15,952 nucleotides of DNA from Microbacteriaceae bacterium (GTDB lineage Bacteria > Actinomycetota > Actinomycetes > Actinomycetales > Microbacteriaceae), in assembly GCA_012719255.1 (NCBI GenBank), contig JAAYAS010000317.1, forward strand, positions 1 to 15,952, in the 5' to 3' direction. The notes beneath the pieces were generated by a model. The model ran no database searches. It had not been told where the DNA came from and saw nothing but the letters and a program-made list of their open reading frames with translations. Made by a program: the position numbers and the translations under genes. Each line of letters begins with the position of its first letter. The first letter of the stretch is position 1. Shown here one piece after another: positions 6,267 through 12,915 of the stretch.

Positions 6267-9188
6267 ATGAACGAAACCCCGTCAGGCATCGCGCTCGAGG
6301 TCGAGCGGCGTCGGGCCCGCATCGCCGAGTACGAGGCACTGGTCGCCGCCGAGATGCTCGAGCTGCGCCGCCTCGAACGCCTCGCCTCGGTGGTCGAACC
6401 GCCGCTCCACGAGTGGCAGCGCGAGGCGATCGAGGCGTGGGAGGACGCCGGCCGTCGCGGCGCCGTCGAGGCGGTGACCGGCACCGGCAAGACGCGCGTC
6501 GGCATCGCGGCGATCGCCCGCGCTCATCGCGAGGGCCGCCGCAGCGTCGTGCTCGTGCCGTCGCTCGTGCTGCGCGACCAGTGGCTCCAGAGCCTCCGCG
6601 AGCTGCTGCCGCAGCTCGCGGTGGTCACGAAGGCGCGCCCTGACGACGCCGACTGGCACGTGACGATCACGACTCCGCTGCACGCCGCCAACAATGCGCT
6701 GCTCGCCCCGGGCGAGCAGGCGCTGCTCGTCGCCGACGAGATGCACCGCTACGGTGCCCGGAAATACCGGAAGGCCCTCATCGAGGAGGACTTCCCGCAT
6801 CGACTCGGGCTCACCGCCACCCGCACCCGCGGCGATGACGGCGACGCGGTGCTCGACGAGTTCTTCGGCCCGACCTGCTTCGAGCTCGGCTACGGCCGTG
6901 CCGTCGCCGACGAGCTCGTCGCGCCGTTCACGATCGCGTTCGCCCGAGTTCCGTTCACGGCGGAGGAGCGCGCCGAGTACGAAGAGCTCTCCGCGCAGCT
7001 CGCCGACGCACGCCGGCAGGTGGCCTCGGAGGTGCCGCTCGAGCCGATCGGCGAGTTCCTCGCCGGCCTGCAGCGGCTCGCCAGCGATCGGGGGCACCGG
7101 CGCAGCGGCGCGGCTCGCTGGTACCTCAAGCTGTTCAACCGGCGACGCGCCCTGTTCTCCGGCAGCGCGCAGAAGCGGTTTGCGCTCGAGGCGATGCTCC
7201 CGGTCATCCGCGACTCGGTCGGCACGCTCGTGTTCACCCAGACGAAGGCGACCGCCCGCGCCGTCGCCGACATGCTCGCCGACGGAGGGGTCGAGGCCGC
7301 CGCCGTCGACTCGGAGACCGCCGATGTCGATCGCCTCGACATCATCAACGGCTTCGCCGAGGGCGGCCTGCGGGCTCTGGCGGCACCCGTGCTCTTCGAC
7401 GAAGGGCTCGACCTGCCGCGCGCCGACCTCGGCATCGTGCTCGCCGCGACGCACCGCCGCCGGCAGATGGTGCAGCGCTTCGGACGGGTGCTGCGCAAGA
7501 AGCCCGACGGCGCCATCGCCCGGTTCGTCGTCCTCGTGCTCGCCGGCTCGACCGAGGACCCGACCGCCTACGGCCACGAGCCGACGTTCGCCGACGAGCT
7601 CGCCGCGCACGCGATCGCGGCCGAGCACTTCGACCTCGCCGAGCCCGAGGGGCTGCCGGCGCTCGTCGAGTTCCTCGCGCCCGGGCTCGGGGCCGGGGTG
7701 GCGCCGTTCGCTCCGGCGGCCGTCGAGGGCACGGCGATGGCCGATCGGGCGGAGCAGCGGGCGACGGCGCTCGGTGCGGCGGAGTCCGGTCCGACGCCGT
7801 GGACGGTTCCCGCATGGTCGCCCGCGCCGACGAGGTCGCGATCGTGTCCGGGGTCCGACCCGGTGGAGGCGACCGCCGCCGTCGAACGCGTGCGGCTCGC
7901 CCCGCTCGGCACCCTCGCCGAGGAGGACGACGATCGGGCGCGGCGCGATCCCGCGTACGCGGACATCCGCATCTCCGACGATGCCGCGAAGGACTATCGG
8001 CGTGCGATCGGTCGCGCCCCGCTCCTCGACGCCGAGGAGGAGGTCGAGCTCGCGAAGCGCATCGAGGTCGGGCTCTTCGCCGAGCAGCGCCTCCGCGATG
8101 GCGAGGTCGGCAGCCGCTTCGAGCGGCACTCGCTCGAGCGGCTCGTCACCGACGGGAAGCGCGCCCATGCCCGCTTCGTGCAGTCCAACCTGCGACTCGT
8201 CGTCTCGCTCGCGAAGCGGTACCAGCACCGCGCCCCCGGGCTCGACCTGCTCGACCTCGTGCAGATGGGCAACGAGGGGCTCCACAAGGCGGTGCAGAAG
8301 TTCGACTACCGCTTGGGCAACAAGTTCTCCACCTACGCGACGTGGTGGATCAAGCAGGCGGTGCAGCGCGGCATCCACGACGAGGAGCTGCTCATCCGCG
8401 TGCCGGTGCACATGCGCGAGATGCAGGCCAAGATCGCCAAATCGCGGAGGCGGCTCGAGCAGCAGGGCCAGGAGGTCGACGACGAGCGGCTCGCCGCCGA
8501 GGCCGGTGTCGATGCGGCCGACCTCGAGAAGGCCCGTGCCGCGACGCACGTGCATCTCGACCTCGGCGCGTTCGACGACCACCTCGAATCGGCGCTCGGC
8601 ATCGCGCTCGACGATCCGACCGACGCGGTCGACGATCGGCTCGCCGTCGAACGCATCGGCGAGCTCCTGCCCCACCTGCTCGACGAGCGGATGCACGACA
8701 TCATCCGAGCGAGGTTCGGCCTCGACTGCGAGCCGCAGACGCTCGACCGCATCGGCGAACGGTTCGGGGTGACCCGCGAGCGCATCCGCCAGCTCGAGAC
8801 GATCGCACTCGCCGTGCTGCGCGAATCCCCCGAGCTGCGCCGACTCGGCATCGACCTCGGATGGACGAGCGGCGGCGACGACGCCCCGCCGGCCCGACGC
8901 CGGGGCCCGAAGCAGCCGCCGCCGCTGAAGGCGCCCAAGCCCAAGCGGAGGCGGAAGCCGGCGGCCGAGGGCACGGCGGCCGAGCGGACCCCACCGAAGA
9001 CGCCGACCGCTCCCGTCGACATCGCCACCACGACGGCGGCCGTCGTCGCCGCAGCCGTCACCGCGATCCCCGCGACGCGCGGGTCCGCCGCGGCGCCCGA
9101 GCCGCAGGACGCGCGGCCCGCGGAGCACCGGCGCCGCTTCGGCCGCATCAGCGACTCGCTCGCGGAGGCCGCGAAGCGCCTGCCCTGA
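6267..9188 (+). CDS. Superfamily 2 helicase fused to a primary-type sigma-70 factor
   Basis: One uninterrupted frame of 973 codons. Residues 1-45 are charged and coiled-coil-like. Residues 46-470 form an SF2 helicase of the broad XPB/type III restriction group: Gln51 in HEWQREAI, Walker A AVTGTGKT (Lys75), LVPSLVL, DEMH box (157-160), TAT (183-185), LVFTQTKA (321-328), FDEGLDLP (377-384) and QRFGRVLRKK (403-412). A linker (471-569) leads to a full sigma factor: region 1.2 (DDAAKDYRRAIG, LLDAEEEVELAKRIE), regions 2.1-2.4 (NLRLVVSLAKRY, FSTYATWWIKQA, VPVHM), region 3, and region 4 with helix-turn-helix TLDRIGERFGVTRERIRQLE (825-844). Region 1.1 is absent. The tail (859-973) is Pro/Lys/Arg-rich. 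All motor motifs and the core RNA-polymerase-binding parts look intact. It stands alone as a transcription unit, probably leaderless. An ATP-driven promoter-opening or repair role is inference. Confidence 0.93.
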   Translation: MNETPSGIALEVERRRARIAEYEALVAAEMLELRRLERLASVVEPPLHEWQREAIEAWEDAGRRGAVEAVTGTGKTRVGIAAIARAHREGRRSVVLVPSLVLRDQWLQSLRELLPQLAVVTKARPDDADWHVTITTPLHAANNALLAPGEQALLVADEMHRYGARKYRKALIEEDFPHRLGLTATRTRGDDGDAVLDEFFGPTCFELGYGRAVADELVAPFTIAFARVPFTAEERAEYEELSAQLADARRQVASEVPLEPIGEFLAGLQRLASDRGHRRSGAARWYLKLFNRRRALFSGSAQKRFALEAMLPVIRDSVGTLVFTQTKATARAVADMLADGGVEAAAVDSETADVDRLDIINGFAEGGLRALAAPVLFDEGLDLPRADLGIVLAATHRRRQMVQRFGRVLRKKPDGAIARFVVLVLAGSTEDPTAYGHEPTFADELAAHAIAAEHFDLAEPEGLPALVEFLAPGLGAGVAPFAPAAVEGTAMADRAEQRATALGAAESGPTPWTVPAWSPAPTRSRSCPGSDPVEATAAVERVRLAPLGTLAEEDDDRARRDPAYADIRISDDAAKDYRRAIGRAPLLDAEEEVELAKRIEVGLFAEQRLRDGEVGSRFERHSLERLVTDGKRAHARFVQSNLRLVVSLAKRYQHRAPGLDLLDLVQMGNEGLHKAVQKFDYRLGNKFSTYATWWIKQAVQRGIHDEELLIRVPVHMREMQAKIAKSRRRLEQQGQEVDDERLAAEAGVDAADLEKARAATHVHLDLGAFDDHLESALGIALDDPTDAVDDRLAVERIGELLPHLLDERMHDIIRARFGLDCEPQTLDRIGERFGVTRERIRQLETIALAVLRESPELRRLGIDLGWTSGGDDAPPARRRGPKQPPPLKAPKPKRRRKPAAEGTAAERTPPKTPTAPVDIATTTAAVVAAAVTAIPATRGSAAAPEPQDARPAEHRRRFGRISDSLAEAAKRLP

Positions 9189-9192
9189 CCCC

Positions 9193-9211
9193 GCGCGGCC
9201 GCCGGCTGCGC
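9193..9211. terminator. Weak hairpin between convergent genes
   Basis: GCGCGGC and GCTGCGC can pair (seven pairs including one G·U) around a 5-base loop in the 36-base gap between the helicase-sigma stop and the convergent gene's stop. There is no T-tract; it may help 3'-end formation. Confidence 0.3.
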
Positions 9212-9224
9212 CGATGCGCCGTCG

Positions 9225-10148
9225 TCAGGCCCGCGCCCAGCCGTCCCGGCTCTCGACGAGCACCTCGAGGTCGGCGACGGCGGGCCACGCGCCGAGCTCG
9301 CCGACGTCGCGGTCGCCCTCGTCCCAGGCGAGCACGTCCTCGTCGCTCCAGTCGTCGGCGGGCGAGATCGACATCGAGTCGAGCCGCCCCTCGTGGATCC
9401 ACAGGGCGATGTCGAACGTACGCTCGTCGAGCCCGCGGAATCGACCGATCACCGGGAAGCGGCCGTTGCCGGGCACCGCTCGGGGCGCCGTCTCGTCGAC
9501 CTCGAACGACGCATCCGCCACGAAGCCGTCGTCGCCGTCGAGGCGCCACTGCTCGATGCGCGCGCCCGCGAGCTGCTCGCGCAGCTCCGCACCCCCGAAG
9601 CGCTCGCCCCGAGCGAGCAGCGCCGACACGAGCGCCCGCAGCTCGGCGCCGAGCTCGGCATCGACCGTCGACGAGACGGCGAGCCCCGTGCCCTCGAACT
9701 CGCGCTCCCCCGGCTCGAGGCCGTCGTGCGTGCGGCGGTCGAGCCACCAGGTCGCCGCCGAGAGCACGCCGCTCAGCGCCGCGAGCGCGACCCGCGGGCG
9801 ACGCACGCCGGCGCGCTCCAGGCCCCGCTGCATCCGCGCGTCGAGCGCCTCGCTCGCCTCCGAGGCGGCGAGCACGAGGCCGGTCGCCCCGACCGTCACC
9901 CCGGCGCGCAGCCCGGGGTTGGGGACCTCGGCGGGGGTCGGCCGCGACGCCGCCCAGGTCATCGCCCCCGTCAGCCCCGCGTTCGCGAGCCGGTGGGCGA
10001 GCCGCCCGGCCGGACGCAACCGGTTCGGGTCGATGAGCGAGAGGCCGGCGACGGCGACGGTCGAGACGATGCCGAAGGGCACGCTGCGGCTGTCGCCGAG
10101 CTCGGCGAGCAGGCGGCGGGCGTTCGGGCGGCGGAGCACGGGAGTCAT
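9225..10148 (-). CDS. Hypothetical protein, membrane-associated N-terminal half
   Basis: A 307-residue product I cannot name. The first ~140 residues contain three or four moderately hydrophobic segments (about 24-39, 52-68, 80-97 and 119-136) separated by arginine-rich turns, so this half is probably in or on the membrane. The remaining ~165 residues are acidic and soluble, with strand-like stretches (IEQWRLDGDDGFVADASFEV, FPVIGRF, LDSMSISPADDW). The open frame continues upstream to 10808 inside the next gene, but that portion is antisense-like arginine-rich sequence. The ATG at 10148 is chosen because TAGCGT lies seven bases upstream, the leaderless spacing. It is convergent with the helicase-sigma gene. 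The C-terminal region might bind a ligand or a partner protein; no catalytic motif is evident. Confidence 0.75.
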   Translation of the reverse strand: MTPVLRRPNARRLLAELGDSRSVPFGIVSTVAVAGLSLIDPNRLRPAGRLAHRLANAGLTGAMTWAASRPTPAEVPNPGLRAGVTVGATGLVLAASEASEALDARMQRGLERAGVRRPRVALAALSGVLSAATWWLDRRTHDGLEPGEREFEGTGLAVSSTVDAELGAELRALVSALLARGERFGGAELREQLAGARIEQWRLDGDDGFVADASFEVDETAPRAVPGNGRFPVIGRFRGLDERTFDIALWIHEGRLDSMSISPADDWSDEDVLAWDEGDRDVGELGAWPAVADLEVLVESRDGWARA

Positions 10149-10155
10149 GCGGGTC

Positions 10156-10161
10156 ACGCTA
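10156..10161 (-). promoter_or_regulatory. -10 box (TAGCGT), probable leaderless promoter
   Basis: On the minus strand TAGCGT is followed by seven bases and the ATG at 10148. Neither a Shine-Dalgarno nor a -35 is apparent. Confidence 0.5.
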
Positions 10162-10239
10162 GCCGGTCGGCGCCGCCCGCACCCCGGGGCTGACCCGCCG
10201 CCGACCGGGGGCGGGCCGGCCGGTCGCGCTCCCCCGGCA

Positions 10240-10265
10240 CCGCGCGCGGCCTTCGGTGCGCGCGG
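10240..10265 (-). terminator. GC-rich hairpin after the DUF2130 gene
   Basis: CCGCGCGC (10240-10247) and GCGCGCGG (10258-10265) form an 8-bp stem with a 10-base loop, 11 bases beyond the stop codon of the minus-strand gene ending at 10277. It lacks a T-tract, so terminator activity is uncertain. Confidence 0.4.
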
Positions 10266-10276
10266 CCGTCGGCGAC

Positions 10277-11677
10277 TCAGCCGTCGGCGCCCTCGGCGCC
10301 GCCCTCGGTCTCGGGATCGGGCTCGGCCCGCTCGATCGCCCGCGCCTCGCGGAGTTCGGCGAACTTCGCCGCCATCGTCGGGTTCTTGCGGGTGAGCTTC
10401 TTGATCGTGACGTCCTGCGCCTTGTCGTTCGCGAGCCGCAGCTGGCGCTCGCTGCCGAGCAGCGCCTCCTTCACCTTCTGCATCCGGTCGATCGCCTTGT
10501 CGATCTCGGCGATCGCGGTGTGGAAGTGCTTGTGCGCGATCTCGTAGTTGCGGCCGAACTTCTGCTTGAAGTCCTCGAGGTCGGCCTCGAAGCTCGTGAT
10601 GTCGATGTTCTGCTCGCGGATGCGCTCGAGCTCGCGCTTCACGCCGAGCGACTTCAGCGCGGCGTTGCGCAGCAGCGTGATCATCGGGATGAAGAACTGC
10701 GGGCGGATGACGTACATCTTCTCGTAGCGGTGCGAGACGTCGACGATGCCGCTGCTGTAGAGCTCGTTGTCCTGCTCGAGCAGGCTCACGAGCACCGCGT
10801 ACTCGCACTCCTTCTGCACGCGGTCCTTGTCGAGCTCCTTGAGGAAGTCGTCGTTGCGCTGCTTCGTCGCGGTCGTGTCGTTCTCGTTCTTCATCTCGAA
10901 CATGATCGAGACGATCTCGGTGCCGTGCTCGTCGTAGTCGCGGAAGATGAAGTCGCCCTTGCTGCCCGAGCTGGCGTCGTTGTCCTTCTCGAAGTAGGCG
11001 AGAGGGAACGCCGTCGCCCGCAGCTGGTTGAACTGGATCTCGCAGTGCTGCTCGAGCGTCTCGCCGACCATCTTCGTCGACAGCCGGGCCTTCATGTCGC
11101 GCAGCCGCTCGATCGCGTCGTCGCGGTCGCGCAGCTGCACCGCGTGCTGCTCGGCGAGCGACTTCTCGCTGAGCTCCTTCTCGAGCCGCGCCCGGTCGAG
11201 CTCCCCGCGCAGCCCGTCGCGCTCCTTCTCGATCCGGCCGACCGCCTCGGCGGTCGCCACCCGGTGCTCGAGCTCGACCGACTCGAGCCGCGCCGCCAGC
11301 GCGTCGCGCTCACGCTCGACGGCGGCGAGCGCCTCGGCGACGGCGAGCCGCTTCGCCGTCTCGGCCGCTTCGAGCTTCGACCTCAGCTCGCCCGCCTCGG
11401 CGTCGCGGGCCGCCGTGAGCCGCTGCAGCTCGGCCTCGCGCCGGGCCTCCGCGGCCTGCAGCTCGCGCTCGCGCTCGGCGACGGCCCGCTGCAGCTCGCC
11501 GGCCGCCTTCGCCGCCGCGAGCTCGAGCTCCTTGCGCTTGTCGCGCTCGGCGAGCTCGAGCCGCTCGTGCAGGTCGTGCTCGAACTCGGCGGTGCGCACC
11601 TGCCGCCGGATCTCGTCGTAGCCGGCCTCGTCGATCGTGAACGCCTTGCCGCAGTGCGGGCAGCTGATCTCGTGCAT
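10277..11677 (-). CDS. DUF2130 family coiled-coil protein with nuclease-like core
   Basis: A 466-residue cytoplasmic protein. It opens with a half zinc-knuckle, ISCPHCGKAF (Cys6, Cys9), and residues ~25-205 are a long Ala/Glu/Arg coiled coil. Residues ~205-345 match the DUF2130 domain: ETLEQHCEIQFNQLR, then GDFIF (Asp242) followed by FEMKNE (Glu261-x-Lys263), the D...ExK layout of PD-(D/E)XK nucleases, then ECEYAVLVSLLE and YVIRPQFFIPMI. A charged tail ends in acidic residues. Two ATGs are possible: GAGGGGG (11684-11690) touches the one at 11683 but stands six bases before the one at 11677, so 11677 is preferred. The biological role of the family is unknown to me; DNA cleavage is inference from the motif, and there is no phage or defence neighbour. 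Confidence 0.9.
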   Translation of the reverse strand: MHEISCPHCGKAFTIDEAGYDEIRRQVRTAEFEHDLHERLELAERDKRKELELAAAKAAGELQRAVAERERELQAAEARREAELQRLTAARDAEAGELRSKLEAAETAKRLAVAEALAAVERERDALAARLESVELEHRVATAEAVGRIEKERDGLRGELDRARLEKELSEKSLAEQHAVQLRDRDDAIERLRDMKARLSTKMVGETLEQHCEIQFNQLRATAFPLAYFEKDNDASSGSKGDFIFRDYDEHGTEIVSIMFEMKNENDTTATKQRNDDFLKELDKDRVQKECEYAVLVSLLEQDNELYSSGIVDVSHRYEKMYVIRPQFFIPMITLLRNAALKSLGVKRELERIREQNIDITSFEADLEDFKQKFGRNYEIAHKHFHTAIAEIDKAIDRMQKVKEALLGSERQLRLANDKAQDVTIKKLTRKNPTMAAKFAELREARAIERAEPDPETEGGAEGADG

Positions 11678-11705
11678 GGGCATCCCCCTCGTCGGTCTGC
11701 CCCGA

Positions 11706-11711
11706 AGCCTA
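11706..11711 (-). promoter_or_regulatory. -10 box (TAGGCT) for the DUF2130 gene
   Basis: TAGGCT on the minus strand lies about 30 bases before the ATG at 11677, leaving a short leader that holds the GAGGGGG ribosome site. Its first three bases are the TAG stop codon of the membrane protein gene upstream, so the two genes abut with their own promoters. Confidence 0.45.
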
Positions 11712-12806
11712 CTGAGCGCCTCCGACACGAGCCCGCTCGGCCGACCGGCGGCCGAGCGCCCACAGCACCGCCCCGGCGCCCGCCCACACCGCGAGCGTGA
11801 CCGCCGCCGCACCGCCGCCGGCGCCGTCGAAGTAGGCGACCGCCCGCACGAGCGTGCCCGCCGCGCCCGGCGGCAGCAGCTGGCCGAGCAGCGCCACCCC
11901 GGCGGGCAGCCAGGCCGCGCCGGTCGCGATGCCCGCGAACGGGTTGCCGAGGAACATCATCACCATCGCGCCGATCGTGAACCCCTTCGCGCCGAAGCGC
12001 GCCTGCAGCCCCGCGAGCGGCAGTGCGAGGGCGGCGATGCCGAGCGCGAGCGCACCGGCCACCGGCCAGAAGCCCCGCTCGATGCTCCCGAACGCGAAGC
12101 GGAGCACCGCCGCGATCACGGCGCCGCCGACGAGCGAGAACCCGACGAGCCCCGCGAGCATCCAGCCGGGCCGCCCGCCGAGCACCGCCCGGAACGCGAC
12201 CACCGGCACGATGCCGCCGAACACGAGCGGGAACGCGAGGCCGCCGACCCCGACCCCGGCCGGATCGGCGGCCGGCAGCGGCACGACGTCGTGCACCGCC
12301 GCCTCGAGGCCGAGCGCTCCGGCGAGCGCCGCACCGCTGTCGGCGAGCGCCGCGGCGACCGCCGACGAGCCCGAGGTCGCGATGCGCGCCTCGACCCGGC
12401 CGTCGGCGAGGACGAGCCCGCCGACGAGCGCGCGGTCGACGATCGCGGCGTCGAGCGCGGCGACCGACGGGACGACCTCGACGACGTAGGCGCCCGGCGA
12501 TGCCGCCTCGAGCTCGACGATCGCCTGCGCCGCGTCGGCGCCGACGACGCAGATGGGCAGCTCGCGCGGCCCAGACTTCAGCGCAGGCAGCACGAACAGC
12601 AGCAGCAGACCGACGAGCAGCACCGCGAGCGCCGCGGTGACGCCGATGAGCAGCACCGGTGCGGGCGGGCGGCGGCCGGAACCGGGATCGCGGCCGTCGG
12701 CCGGGCCGGTCTCGGCACCGGCGGCGGATGCGGTGTTCGCGGCGGATGCGGTGTTCGCGGCGGATGCGGCGGCGGCTTCCGCAGGGGCGGGCGTGGATGC
12801 GGACAT
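11709..12806 (-). CDS. Multi-pass membrane protein, ABC-2/YhgE-like
   Basis: A 365-residue integral membrane protein. An Ala-rich N-terminus with the repeated hexapeptide SAANTA precedes one helix (about residues 50-70, VLLIGVTAALAVLLVGLLLL). Next comes an outside domain of ~110 residues (LPICVVGADAAQAIVELEAA, ALVGGLVLADGRVEA), then about six helices ending in WALGRR. The layout, one helix, a large outer loop and a C-terminal bundle containing GNPFAG...LPPGA...YFDG, is that of ABC-2/YhgE/DUF3533-type membrane proteins, often TetR-controlled efflux or secretion factors. No ATPase gene is next to it, so it may work alone or with a distant partner. It diverges from the tetR gene at 12916, its probable regulator. 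ATG 12806 has only a weak GGAAG site upstream. Confidence 0.85.
   Translation of the reverse strand: MSASTPAPAEAAAASAANTASAANTASAAGAETGPADGRDPGSGRRPPAPVLLIGVTAALAVLLVGLLLLFVLPALKSGPRELPICVVGADAAQAIVELEAASPGAYVVEVVPSVAALDAAIVDRALVGGLVLADGRVEARIATSGSSAVAAALADSGAALAGALGLEAAVHDVVPLPAADPAGVGVGGLAFPLVFGGIVPVVAFRAVLGGRPGWMLAGLVGFSLVGGAVIAAVLRFAFGSIERGFWPVAGALALGIAALALPLAGLQARFGAKGFTIGAMVMMFLGNPFAGIATGAAWLPAGVALLGQLLPPGAAGTLVRAVAYFDGAGGGAAAVTLAVWAGAGAVLWALGRRSAERARVGGAQ
12723..12769. repeat. 18-bp tandem repeat, 2.6 copies, in frame
   Basis: The unit GGCGGATGCGGTGTTCGC occurs perfectly at 12723-12740 and 12741-12758, followed by an 11-base partial copy. It encodes the repeated SAANTA near the N-terminus of the membrane protein. 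Because 18 is a multiple of three, copy-number changes keep the frame. Confidence 0.9.
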
Positions 12807-12828
12807 GGCGGCGACTTCCGGAACTCGA

Positions 12829-12846
12829 TCAAACCGGAGGCTTTGA
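12829..12846. promoter_or_regulatory. Second inverted repeat in the tetR-transporter intergenic region
   Basis: TCAAA-N8-TTTGA lies nearer to the membrane protein start than the main palindrome does. It is short, and in 90% of such regions could be chance; it is listed as a secondary operator candidate. Confidence 0.25.
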
Positions 12847-12857
12847 CTCCGTTTCAG

Positions 12858-12870
12858 GACTCGTCGAGTC
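12858..12870. promoter_or_regulatory. Candidate TetR operator palindrome
   Basis: GACTCGTCGAGTC is a perfect 6+1+6 palindrome in the 109-base gap between the divergent membrane protein and tetR genes. It starts where the -35 of the tetR promoter would lie (17 bases before TAGGCT at 12881) and fills much of the spacer, a good site for autorepression that could also cover the divergent promoter. Confidence 0.5.
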
Positions 12871-12880
12871 TGCCCCCGCG

Positions 12881-12886
12881 TAGGCT
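12881..12886 (+). promoter_or_regulatory. -10 box (TAGGCT) for tetR
   Basis: TAGGCT lies 29 bases before the GTG start at 12916, leaving a leader that contains GAGGAG at 12905-12910. Confidence 0.5.
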
Positions 12887-12915
12887 CGCAGTCAACCCCG
12901 ACCCGAGGAGCGATC

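Noticed and set aside
6282..9128. A 948-codon open frame antisense to the helicase-sigma gene
   Set aside because: Long antisense frames are common in GC-rich DNA; the translation is Arg/Gly/Glu-rich and has no motif, while the sense strand has complete helicase and sigma motifs.
10149..10808. N-terminal extension of the minus-strand gene ending at 9225
   Set aside because: It overlaps DUF2130 in another frame and reads as Arg/Ala-rich shadow sequence; the ATG at 10148 has a -10 box at the right distance.
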